Source of the DNA: a virus
Strand: one strand, 5' to 3'
Virus record (IMG/VR): IMGVR_UViG_3300032224_000591
Location: 103,757 to 167,756 of that record
DNA length: 64,000 nucleotides
In this document: positions 54,368 to 61,811 of the stretch, piece by piece
Numbering within the stretch: position 1 is the stretch's first letter
Layout of the letters: every line of letters starts with the position of its first letter
Made by a program: the position numbers and the translations under genes
The notes under the pieces: model-generated
Databases searched by the model: none
What the model saw: the letters and a program-made list of their open reading frames with translations, nothing else
What the model was told of the DNA's origin: nothing

Positions 54368-55464
54368 GCTATAGCGTATTCGATTCAAAAAATAAGAAAG
54401 ATGCAACACAGGTAAGAGCATTCTTCGATGATGCTCCTACCATTGCTCGTTACGATAAGCAAAAGTATCCATGGATCGAAAAGCTCACTAATCAACAGCT
54501 TGGATTCTTCTGGCGCCCAGAGGAAGTAGACATCTATAAAGATTCTAAAGACTTTAAGGATCTAACAGTTCATGAACAACATATTTTTACCTCAAATCTT
54601 AAGCGACAAATTCTCCTTGACTCAGTACAGGGTAGAGCACCAACAATGGCATTTGGACCTATTTGTAGTTTACCTGAACTCGAAACATGGATCACAACTT
54701 GGGCATTCTCAGAGACCATCCACTCACGCAGCTATACGCACATCATACGAAACATTTATCCAAACCCATCCAAGATATTCGATGAGATAATGGACATTCC
54801 TGAGATCGTTGAATGCGCAGGTGATATTAGTAAGTATTATGATAAGCTGATCATGTATAACTCATTTCCTATGTCGAACCCTAATAACACTGTTCATCCA
54901 ATGGCACATAAAAAAGCTCTTTGGTTGGCTCTTATGTCTGTTAACGTACTTGAAGGAGTTAGGTTCTATGTATCTTTTGCGTGCAGTTGGGCTTTCGCAG
55001 AAGTTAAAAGAATGGAGGGAAATGCCAAGATCATCAAGCTTATTGCCCGTGACGAGAACCTTCATCTTGCTGGAACACAACAGCTACTCAAGGCGCTTCA
55101 GAAAGAAGATGAGGACTTCGCCGCAATTGCTCAAGAAACGAAAGATGAATGCATCCAACTTTTCGTTAGTGCTGTTAACCAAGAGAAAGCTTGGGCGAGT
55201 TATCTATTCAGAGACGGGTCGATGGTTGGTTTGAATGAGGCTCTGCTGAACGAATATATAGAGTGGATTGCCAACAAGCGTATGACTGCGGTCGGTCTAC
55301 CGACACCTTATAAAGGTGGAAGCAATCCACTGCCATGGACGCAAAAGTGGATCAGTGGCAGCGAGGTGCAGGTTGCCCCACAAGAAACTGAGATCACAAG
55401 TTATATTAATGGTGGTGTGAAGAAGGACGTTAATGAGAACACATTTAAGGGTTTCAGTCTATGA
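54364..55464 (+). CDS. nrdB: Ribonucleotide reductase small subunit NrdB
   Basis: 366 residues. Di-iron ligands: FFWRPEEVD (Asp/Glu site), WAFSETIHSRSYTHI (Glu, His), and IKLIARDENLHLAGTQ (Glu, His). Radical Tyr expected in SKYYDKLIMY region context. C-terminal tail VNENTFKGFSL binds NrdA. Full length for class Ia. Confidence 0.96.
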   Translation: MSYSVFDSKNKKDATQVRAFFDDAPTIARYDKQKYPWIEKLTNQQLGFFWRPEEVDIYKDSKDFKDLTVHEQHIFTSNLKRQILLDSVQGRAPTMAFGPICSLPELETWITTWAFSETIHSRSYTHIIRNIYPNPSKIFDEIMDIPEIVECAGDISKYYDKLIMYNSFPMSNPNNTVHPMAHKKALWLALMSVNVLEGVRFYVSFACSWAFAEVKRMEGNAKIIKLIARDENLHLAGTQQLLKALQKEDEDFAAIAQETKDECIQLFVSAVNQEKAWASYLFRDGSMVGLNEALLNEYIEWIANKRMTAVGLPTPYKGGSNPLPWTQKWISGSEVQVAPQETEITSYINGGVKKDVNENTFKGFSL

Positions 55465-56162
55465 TTTCATTCATCATACCATGCTACAACGAGCAAGACT
55501 ATATTAAAGAATGCATTCAATCTATCAAGCGTGAAGCTAAATGGATTCCACACGAGATTATTGTGGTTGATAATAACTGTACTGATAACACAGTGTATAT
55601 TGCTATACAAGAAGGTGCGATTGTTGTCACTGAGAAGCAAAAGGGTGTGGTATTTGCACGTCAATCTGGGTATGAACACGCTAAATATAGTCTGATTGCA
55701 AATATCGATGCAGACTCCAGATTATTTCCAGGCTGGATCTGGATAGCAATGAAGCACATATCACAACCAGATGTTGTAGCTGTAACAGGACCAATCATAT
55801 ATGATGGTGCATCATTAGCGCTGCGTGTTCTCACGAGAATCTACTATTGGTTTGCCCTACAAAGCAATAAGTATATCGGTGTCTTTCTACAAGGTGGCAA
55901 CTGCTTAATAAGAAAGTCTGCCCTAGATTTGGTTGGTGGTTACGATCGATCAATAGCCTTCTATGGTGAGGATACGATGACAGCCAAACGACTTGAGCAA
56001 TCTGGTAAGATTGTATTTGAACCAGGTCTGTTTATCTACTCCTCTCCAAGGAGATTGAAAGACCAGGGCATTATCAGCACTACATGGTTATATCTAACGA
56101 ATTATTTCTCGGTGACTTTTAAGAACAAATCCACTACAGACGATTACAAGGATTTTAGATGA
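55461..56162 (+). CDS. Family 2 glycosyltransferase
   Basis: 233 residues, GT-A fold: SFIIPCYNEQDYIKECIQSI at the start, HEIIVVDNNCTDNT, NIDADSRLFPGW (DxD-like DAD motif), and GYDRSIAFYGEDTMTAKRLE (acceptor/base motif). Overlaps the LpxH-like gene by 4 nt, so both may act on one glycolipid or surface glycan. Confidence 0.92.
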   Translation: MISFIIPCYNEQDYIKECIQSIKREAKWIPHEIIVVDNNCTDNTVYIAIQEGAIVVTEKQKGVVFARQSGYEHAKYSLIANIDADSRLFPGWIWIAMKHISQPDVVAVTGPIIYDGASLALRVLTRIYYWFALQSNKYIGVFLQGGNCLIRKSALDLVGGYDRSIAFYGEDTMTAKRLEQSGKIVFEPGLFIYSSPRRLKDQGIISTTWLYLTNYFSVTFKNKSTTDDYKDFR

Positions 56163-56908
56163 AGTCATACAAAACCATTTTTGTTTCTGATATACATTTG
56201 GGAACAAAGATGAGTCAGGCAGACCAGCTGCTTGAGTTCCTAAAGACAGTTGAAACAGAGAAGATATATTTAGTTGGTGACATTATTGATTGTTGGGCCA
56301 TGTCGAAGAAAAAGATATGGTCACAATTTCATAGTGACGTAATTCAGAAGCTACTTCGTCGAGCAAGAAAGGGTGTAGAGATTGTCTACATTCCTGGTAA
56401 TCATGATGAGATGATGCGTGAGTATTGTGACGCAGAGTTTGGTCATATTATGCTCGTTGAGGAGTGCATACATATAGGTGTTGATGGCAAATTATATCTT
56501 GTTACTCATGGTGATCAGTTTGACATCGTTATGAGAAATAGCAAGTGGCTAGCACATCTAGGATCTTGGGCGTACGATGTTAGTATTGATTTAAGTCGTG
56601 TTGTCAATAAAATTCGTGGGATTCTTAAGTTGCCTCACTGGTCTCTATCGGCGTACTTAAAGTATAGAGTTAAAGAATCTGTAAACTTTATTGGTGACTA
56701 TGAAGAGACTCTTACTAAGTACGTGAAAGGTAAGAAGCTAGATGGTATTATTTGCGGTCACATTCACCATGCTAATATTCGTGATATTGGCGGCATTAGA
56801 TATATGAACTGTGGTGATTGGGTAGAGTCATGCACTGCTCTTGTAGAGAACCATGATGGATCATTTGAGATTGTCAAATGGAATTTAACTAAAGGATTAA
56901 TAAAATGA
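56159..56908 (+). CDS. LpxH-like metallophosphoesterase
   Basis: 249 residues. Motifs: VSDIHLGTKMSQ, LVGDIIDCW, PGNHDEMM, THGDQFD, ICGHIHHANI and NCGDWVES. The NCGDWV ending is typical of UDP-2,3-diacylglucosamine pyrophosphatase-like enzymes (LpxH family). Together with the glycosyltransferase it may modify lipid A or another envelope glycolipid. Overlaps both neighbours. Confidence 0.88.
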   Translation: MKSYKTIFVSDIHLGTKMSQADQLLEFLKTVETEKIYLVGDIIDCWAMSKKKIWSQFHSDVIQKLLRRARKGVEIVYIPGNHDEMMREYCDAEFGHIMLVEECIHIGVDGKLYLVTHGDQFDIVMRNSKWLAHLGSWAYDVSIDLSRVVNKIRGILKLPHWSLSAYLKYRVKESVNFIGDYEETLTKYVKGKKLDGIICGHIHHANIRDIGGIRYMNCGDWVESCTALVENHDGSFEIVKWNLTKGLIK

Positions 56909-57705
56909 AATTAACATCCTTGGTGGTTGCACTTTTAGCGACCACAGGATTTGCCTATGCGGCAGATCAAGCACCACCTAAGCCAGTTGCTGCATGTGCA
57001 GCGATGGTACCATATGGAATGCCAGGGTCAAAGCCTAATGAGCCAGTCATTTGCCGCGGTGGTTATATCCTAGAGCATAATAACACAGCCAAGATTCCAG
57101 GTTGGGTTGCATGGACACTAACGACTGAACACGCCATCAGCTGTCTTCCACGCGAGGATGCCTTCGCTGCAGATTTGTCGCTTGGTCCTAATTCAGCTAA
57201 GCCTTCTGATTACGTTGGTTCTGGTTATGACCAGGGCCATCTAGCACCAAATGCTGACATGTCTTACAATGCAACTATTGCTCGTGAGTCGTTCATCATG
57301 TCTAACATGAGCCCACAGCTCCCCGGTGTTAATCGTGGTACGTGGAAGAATCTTGAGTCTGCTGGTCGTGCATGGGCATACTCAAACAAAGCTTCCTATA
57401 CTATCTACGCTGGTAATATCTGGAAGCCGACTAGTAAGACGATTGGACCAGGTAAGGTTGTAGTCCCTGACTTCCTCTTTAAGATCTTGGTAAATAACAA
57501 CACTAAGCAGTCACTAGCATTCATCATGCCTAATATTCCCGGTACAGATCAGAACTTTACGCTTTATCAAGTGACAGTTGCTGATGTTGAGAAAGCGTCC
57601 GGCTATACATTCCCGGTTCCTGATGCTAAGACAGCTAAGAACAAAGTCCCGCCAGTTGATCTTAAGACGATCACTGCCGACAAGAAGAATAAATGTAAGG
57701 CTTAA
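56905..57705 (+). CDS. Secreted DNA/RNA non-specific endonuclease (NucA/EndoG type)
   Basis: 266 residues. Signal peptide MKLTSLVVALLATTGFAYA. Catalytic segment GYDQGHLAPNADMSYN is a DRGH-type motif (D-Q-G-H here, His as general base), followed by the metal-site Asn in QLPGVNRGTWKNLE. Several Cys (CAAMVPYG, ICRGG, CLPRED, KNKCKA) suggest disulfides. It should act in the periplasm, degrading nucleic acids there. Confidence 0.92.
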   Translation: MKLTSLVVALLATTGFAYAADQAPPKPVAACAAMVPYGMPGSKPNEPVICRGGYILEHNNTAKIPGWVAWTLTTEHAISCLPREDAFAADLSLGPNSAKPSDYVGSGYDQGHLAPNADMSYNATIARESFIMSNMSPQLPGVNRGTWKNLESAGRAWAYSNKASYTIYAGNIWKPTSKTIGPGKVVVPDFLFKILVNNNTKQSLAFIMPNIPGTDQNFTLYQVTVADVEKASGYTFPVPDAKTAKNKVPPVDLKTITADKKNKCKA

Positions 57706-57707
57706 TC

Positions 57708-57860
57708 ATGGGAACCGATTATCTATGTGAACAATGCGATGCAGAGTATCAAGTCATTCATCGCGAGAAAGATCCAGTGTCCTTTTGTCCCTTTTGTGGG
57801 TGGCAGAAGGATCTAGATGAAGAAACTGAGGAAGACGAAGAGCTCTGGGACGACGAGTAG
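57708..57860 (+). CDS. 50-aa zinc-ribbon protein
   Basis: ATG 57708 two nt after the nuclease stop. CEQCDAEYQV and CPFCGWQKD form a zinc ribbon; acidic tail EEDEELWDDE. The tail's stop overlaps the next GTG start. Possibly a transcription or nuclease accessory factor. Confidence 0.65.
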   Translation: MGTDYLCEQCDAEYQVIHREKDPVSFCPFCGWQKDLDEETEEDEELWDDE

Positions 57861-58270
57861 TGTCCTACGAAAATCCGTGGACCTATGAAGGTAACTTAGT
57901 AGATGAAGAATTAGTGTACAATCATGTTGGTTTTGTGTATAATATAACCAACATGACAACAGGTAGAAGCTACATTGGTAAGAAGCTTTTCACTAAGGCT
58001 AAGACTAGGCAAGTGAAGGGTAAGAAGAAGCGAACTAGAGTAGCGTCTGACTGGATGGATTACTACGGCTCGAATAAAGAGTTACAAGCTGATGTAGAGC
58101 AACTAGGTATCTACAACTTCAAAAGAGAGATACTAAGACTATGCAAAACCAAGGGCGAGTGCAACTATTGGGAGGCTCGATACCAATTCGATTATCGAGT
58201 TCTCGAGTCTAACGACTATTATAATTCGTGGATCATGGTTAAAGTCCACAAAGCGCATCTGCCCATGTAG
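57860..58270 (+). CDS. GIY-YIG-like homing-type endonuclease
   Basis: 136 residues from GTG 57860. HVGFVYNITNMTTGRSYIGK is the GIY-YIG core (GFVY for GIY, SYIG for YIG), then YYGSNKELQADVEQLGIYNF and a late Glu-containing helix (CNYWEARYQFDY). Similar to T4 Seg-type proteins. The TAG stop is formed by bases 8-10 of tRNA-Leu 58261, so the gene sits tightly against a tRNA, a common homing target. Confidence 0.82.
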   Translation: MSYENPWTYEGNLVDEELVYNHVGFVYNITNMTTGRSYIGKKLFTKAKTRQVKGKKKRTRVASDWMDYYGSNKELQADVEQLGIYNFKREILRLCKTKGECNYWEARYQFDYRVLESNDYYNSWIMVKVHKAHLPM

Positions 58271-58338
58271 GCCAACTGGTTAGAGTCAGCGGACTTAAAA
58301 TCCGCACAGTGTCGGTTCGAATCCGACCATGGGCACCA
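58261..58338 (+). tRNA. tRNA-Leu(TAA) with short variable loop, overlapped by upstream CDS
   Basis: Acceptor GCCCATG/CATGGGC, anticodon stem GCGGA/TCCGC, loop CTTAAAA, variable loop ACAGT, T-arm GTCGG-TTCGAAT-CCGAC, encoded CCA. No long variable arm. Confidence 0.92.
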
Positions 58339-58360
58339 AACTTCTAAAGGATGTACTTTC

Positions 58361-58690
58361 ATGAGTAGTATCATTATGCCGTCTCGAAGATTATTCCTTG
58401 GCGGGCTTATAGCTGCACCTGCTGTTATTGCAGCAAATAAGCTTATGCCTATCAAGTCCTTCGATTTACTGGATGTACCTCAGGAAGAATGGGTTTTGAT
58501 AAAGCACTTTGGTAATAATCCAACTTCTATGGCTTGGATGCCTAAGATTAAATTTGCTACTCAAAATACTGTTGATCTTTCTGAATATAGAATTGTTAGA
58601 ACAGAAAAAGTTCCCGCTCGTACTAATTATAAAACAATACATGCAGGAACTGAATTTTTAACAATTCACAATGCACCGATCATTACTTAA
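58361..58690 (+). CDS. Exported protein with Tat-like signal, unknown
   Basis: 109 residues. SRRLFLGGLIAAPAVIAANK is a twin-arginine signal (SRRLFLGG). The mature part is about 80 residues, basic and beta-rich (NTVDLSEYRIVRTEKVPA). Function unknown; similar export type to the protein at 28771. Confidence 0.7.
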   Translation: MSSIIMPSRRLFLGGLIAAPAVIAANKLMPIKSFDLLDVPQEEWVLIKHFGNNPTSMAWMPKIKFATQNTVDLSEYRIVRTEKVPARTNYKTIHAGTEFLTIHNAPIIT

Positions 58691-58697
58691 ACACTAA

Positions 58698-58774
58698 ACT
58701 CGCGTCGCCAAGTGGTCTAAGGCCAGTCGCTCATAACGGTTTCATCGGGGGTTCGAATCCCTCCGCGAGTACCA
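58698..58774 (+). tRNA. tRNA-Met or tRNA-Ile2 (CAT)
   Basis: Acceptor ACTCGCG/CGCGAGT, anticodon loop CTCATAA, T-arm GGGGG-TTCGAAT-CCCTC, encoded CCA. Elongator-type; Met or lysidine-Ile cannot be resolved by eye. Confidence 0.9.
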
Positions 58775-58794
58775 TTTCAACAAAGGAGTATACT

Positions 58795-58884
58795 ATGGCA
58801 CATCCTCATAAAAATCGTCCTCGTAAGGGCCGTCGTAAGATTGGCTCTAAGAAGCGTAAGCAGAGGAATAAGAGGAAGAGGTGA
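58795..58884 (+). CDS. 29-aa highly basic peptide
   Basis: ATG 58795 with AAGGAG upstream. MAHPHKNRPRKGRRKIGSKK then RKQRNKRKR: 18 of 29 residues are Lys/Arg/His. Could bind nucleic acid or ribosomes. Stop overlaps the next GTG start (GTGA). Confidence 0.62.
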   Translation: MAHPHKNRPRKGRRKIGSKKRKQRNKRKR

Positions 58885-59240
58885 AACTCTTCCTACTAGC
58901 TATGGCCATGGTATTCCCACTATCAGCATATTCCGCTGATATGAATGGGCAATACCATGGCACTGCTTCTTGGTACCAGAAAGGCACCAAGACGGCAAGT
59001 GGCCAAAAATTCAATCCTCATAAGTATTCAGTGGCACATAAAAATCTACCATTTGGTACGATGTTGCGTTTGACTAATATAAAGACTGGTGCTACGATCG
59101 ACGCGGTCGTTAATGATAGAGGACCGTTTAAGAAGGGCCGAGAGCTTGATGTGTCACGTGCTGGTGCAATCTCTCTTGGATTCTTCCATAGTGGTACGGC
59201 AAAGCTTCTAATTGAGGTGTTGACCGACCTAAAGAAATAA
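58881..59240 (+). CDS. RlpA-like exported lytic transglycosylase
   Basis: 119 residues from GTG 58881. Signal peptide (LFLLAMAMVFPLSAYSA), then the RlpA double-psi beta-barrel: YHGTASWYQKGTKTASGQKF, LPFGTMLRLTN, AVVNDRGPFKKGRELDVSRA. RlpA cleaves denuded glycan strands. Periplasmic; may weaken the wall late in infection. Confidence 0.92.
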   Translation: MKLFLLAMAMVFPLSAYSADMNGQYHGTASWYQKGTKTASGQKFNPHKYSVAHKNLPFGTMLRLTNIKTGATIDAVVNDRGPFKKGRELDVSRAGAISLGFFHSGTAKLLIEVLTDLKK

Positions 59241-59251
59241 TGGAGAATGAT

Positions 59252-60160
59252 ATGCACAAGACACTTCTAACTGTAGGGATTATGTTTGCAGCTATAACTG
59301 CCACCACACCAGTACGTGCTTGGTCTCTGTCTGACCTTTTTTCTAGTCCACAACCAGAGGTTCAGCAACCAGTACAGCAACCGAAGAAGGTTGTCAAGAA
59401 GCGTACTAAGAAGCCAGTAAAGCAGGTTAAGGCTCCTGTTAAAGTAGCACCTGAGAAGAACGCGTTCACAAAGTGTGATTCAGTGTTTGGTATTGGTTGT
59501 GGCATGGTAGCAGCGGCACCCACTGCAGCGGCTATCACATATGGTGTTGGTATGAATGCACCATCAATCTCAAGTGAAGATATGTCTGCCTCACAGTATT
59601 GGGCAGAAGAGGCTAAGCGCACTCAAAAGACTGTAGTTGCATCATTACCTAAACAGTCTATCGCTAAGAACTTAAAGACACGTGAAGAGCATCGTCGTGA
59701 GATGGTGATGAACTGCAGTTGGTTCACATGCACTCCTGGTTTTGCTGAACCGGTTATGGAAGCAAAGAAGTGGGAAGGCAAGACTGCTAAGGCAAATAAG
59801 AAAGAATTACAATCGTTGTTTGCTGATGGTAAGATTCCACCTATCGATCCATCACGTATCCCATGGTGTGCCGCATTTGCTAATGCGATCCTATCTAGAA
59901 CTGGTCATGCTACAACTGGTAGTTTGACTGCTAGAAGCTTCCTTCACTGGGGTACAAAGACTAAAGACCCTAAGGAGGGTGATATTGTAGTTCTTGCGCG
60001 CGGCCGTGATAGCTGGTCCGGACATGTTGGTTTCTTCCAAGGCTTTGAAGACTTTGAAGGAGTCAAATACGTTAAGGTGCTTGCTGGTAATACAGACAAG
60101 GCAGTTCAGGTTGGCTACTTCCCTGTGAGTAAAGTTCTTGGATACAGAACAGCAGCCTAA
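59252..60160 (+). CDS. Exported CHAP-like (TIGR02594 type) peptidoglycan hydrolase
   Basis: 302 residues from ATG 59252 (GGAG 59242-59245); ATG 59240 is less likely. Signal peptide MHKTLLTVGIMFAAITATTP, a Pro/Lys/Val-rich linker, then a catalytic domain from about 165: PWCAAFANAILSRTG holds the nucleophile Cys, GDIVVLARG and SWSGHVGFFQGF the His, and VLAGNTDKAV the third residue. Cleaves peptide crosslinks. Follows RlpA directly. Confidence 0.85.
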   Translation: MHKTLLTVGIMFAAITATTPVRAWSLSDLFSSPQPEVQQPVQQPKKVVKKRTKKPVKQVKAPVKVAPEKNAFTKCDSVFGIGCGMVAAAPTAAAITYGVGMNAPSISSEDMSASQYWAEEAKRTQKTVVASLPKQSIAKNLKTREEHRREMVMNCSWFTCTPGFAEPVMEAKKWEGKTAKANKKELQSLFADGKIPPIDPSRIPWCAAFANAILSRTGHATTGSLTARSFLHWGTKTKDPKEGDIVVLARGRDSWSGHVGFFQGFEDFEGVKYVKVLAGNTDKAVQVGYFPVSKVLGYRTAA

Positions 60161-60190
60161 CGATCGATATATAAGTTATAGAAAAATAAA

Positions 60191-60220
60191 CGGGCAGTAT
60201 GTTATTCTCGATACTGCCCG
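60191..60220 (+). terminator. Hairpin after cell-wall hydrolase operon
   Basis: CGGGCAGTAT 60191-60200 pairs perfectly with ATACTGCCCG 60211-60220. No U-tract on the plus strand, so termination strength is uncertain. AAATAAA precedes it. Confidence 0.6.
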
Positions 60221-60282
60221 TGATCAAATCTTACTATTAACAATTGAGAAAAAAGTTTGCTTGTTTATCATGGAGATTTTGA

Positions 60283-60444
60283 ATGGCAGAGGTCGACCTA
60301 GTAAAGGTTGAGCTCGAGTGGTATAAACAAATCCTCGAGCATATCAATAAAGTTCTATCTAATCCGCAAATGACCGATGATGAAAAGGTCAGTTCAGCCA
60401 CGTGGCTTGTCAAACAGTTGAAGAAGAGTGATCGTGATGATTGA
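60283..60444 (+). CDS. 53-aa helical protein, unknown
   Basis: ATG 60283 with GGAGATTTTGA upstream. MAEVDLVKVELEWYKQILEH; single long helix, acidic. Overlaps the protease gene by 8 nt. Function unknown. Confidence 0.58.
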   Translation: MAEVDLVKVELEWYKQILEHINKVLSNPQMTDDEKVSSATWLVKQLKKSDRDD

Positions 60445-60997
60445 TAAGGATGAGAAGAAGACCGAGATTCCTAACATCGAAGACCATCACTACTTTATGT
60501 TCACTAAAGAATTTGATGCCGATTCATCAGCCGACGCCATTGAGTTCATTATTGCTCGTAACCTGATGAAGATCAAGCCGAAGATGATGAAGATGATCAT
60601 TAATTCTCCAGGTGGAGAAGTGTCTGCTGCCTTTGCACTGATTGATACGATGAAGGGATCTCGTATCCCAATCTATACATATGGTCTTGGCGAGATTGCA
60701 TCTTGTGGCTTGATGACATTTATTGCAGGTGATCATGGTCATCGCTACATCACACGTAATACGGCAATCCTATCACATCAATATAGCTGGGGTCACTTTG
60801 GTAAAGACCATGAGCTTATGGCACGTGTGAAGGAATTCAATAATACCCATGCACGTATCCTTGATCACTATAAGAAGTGCACAGGCATGTCTGAGAAAGA
60901 TGTGAAGAAGTATCTACTTCCACCTGAAGATGTATGGCTTACGGCTAAAGAGGCTGTTAAGTATGGTATTGCTGATGAGATTGTGGACTTTTACTAA
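60437..60997 (+). CDS. ClpP-like serine protease
   Basis: 186 residues. KMIINSPGGEVSAAFALIDT (oxyanion strand), YGLGEIASCGLMTFIAGDHG with the nucleophile Ser in IASCG, TRNTAILSHQYSW with catalytic His, and the late Asp in YGIADEI. ClpP-fold; the usual GxASM is altered to EIASCG. Might degrade host proteins, alone or with host Clp ATPases. Confidence 0.88.
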   Translation: MIDKDEKKTEIPNIEDHHYFMFTKEFDADSSADAIEFIIARNLMKIKPKMMKMIINSPGGEVSAAFALIDTMKGSRIPIYTYGLGEIASCGLMTFIAGDHGHRYITRNTAILSHQYSWGHFGKDHELMARVKEFNNTHARILDHYKKCTGMSEKDVKKYLLPPEDVWLTAKEAVKYGIADEIVDFY

Positions 60998-61152
60998 TGT
61001 GGAAACTCTGGGCAAAAGCGCTTGGGGAAAAAGCGAGCGATGCGGATGGTGAGGCTGATAAGGTCGCTATCATCAGGACATTCATTATTATTAGCTACAT
61101 CATCACTAACATGTTCATCGTTGCAGGCGTAATTAGGCATTGGAATGGGTAA
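60997..61152 (+). CDS. 51-aa membrane peptide, unknown
   Basis: TAATG overlap with the protease gene. Charged N-terminal half then a transmembrane helix (FIIISYIITNMFIVAGVI). Function unknown; overlaps the next membrane gene by 8 nt. Confidence 0.62.
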   Translation: MWKLWAKALGEKASDADGEADKVAIIRTFIIISYIITNMFIVAGVIRHWNG

Positions 61153-61375
61153 ATACAATTGGGTATTTTGGGCCGAGTGGATTTCAACTGCGGTCCTCAT
61201 ATGTGGTTGTGTTCTAACAGCCTTCAATATCTACCCACTCAACATATATCTAAGTCTAGCTGGTAACTTTGGTTGGGCTATAGTTGCAGTTGAGTGGCGT
61301 AAATGGTCACTGTTAGTTATTCAAGGCGTAGTATCAATCATCTACATAGCTGGTGTTGTAAAGGTGCTGACATGA
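61145..61375 (+). CDS. 76-aa membrane protein with three spans, unknown
   Basis: MGKYNWVFWAEWISTAVLIC; three hydrophobic segments (STAVLICGCVLTAFNIY, YLSLAGNF-GWAIVA, LLVIQGVVSIIYIAG). Small integral membrane protein, PnuC-like in shape but too short. Function unknown. Confidence 0.68.
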   Translation: MGKYNWVFWAEWISTAVLICGCVLTAFNIYPLNIYLSLAGNFGWAIVAVEWRKWSLLVIQGVVSIIYIAGVVKVLT

Positions 61376-61788
61376 CAGATAAAATTAACATTAAAACGTA
61401 TCAAACAATTGTGCCGGAACCATTCTCACCAGAGGCGACAAGGTTCGAGTACTTCTGGCGTAATCAACTAGATGATGATAATAGGAAGGATCTTGAGTCA
61501 CTCTGCGATGGTGAGGAGCTCTATAGTACTTTCGATAAGTCTGCCTGGATCATTGTGTATGATGGTGATAAGGCTATCGCGTTTACTAAGTTCCTAGTGT
61601 ATCCTGACCGTTCAATCAGTGAGCTGACATACTCGCCTAATATTGAGATTGCCAATGAGTTGTTTTTCTATGAGATCATGATCATGAGTCAGATCATGTG
61701 GGAAGGACAATACCACTTTCTAGCTGATACGTACCAACCTCTCTTTGACAAAACAAAGATCCCAGGATTCGAGAAGGTCGATATATAA
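61372..61788 (+). CDS. 138-aa protein, unknown
   Basis: ATG 61372 overlaps the previous stop. MTDKINIKTYQTIVPEPFSP, acidic alpha/beta with DKSAWIIVYDGDKAIAFTKF, a pattern mildly like a GNAT acyltransferase core but without a clear acetyl-CoA loop. Function unknown. Confidence 0.65.
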   Translation: MTDKINIKTYQTIVPEPFSPEATRFEYFWRNQLDDDNRKDLESLCDGEELYSTFDKSAWIIVYDGDKAIAFTKFLVYPDRSISELTYSPNIEIANELFFYEIMIMSQIMWEGQYHFLADTYQPLFDKTKIPGFEKVDI

Positions 61789-61791
61789 ATA
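61784..61791 (+). promoter_or_regulatory. Late-promoter box TATAAATA
   Basis: Exact consensus, 20 nt before the nucleotidyltransferase gene at 61812. Confidence 0.68.
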
Positions 61792-61811
61792 CCCAAAAAC
61801 ATGGGTGTAAC

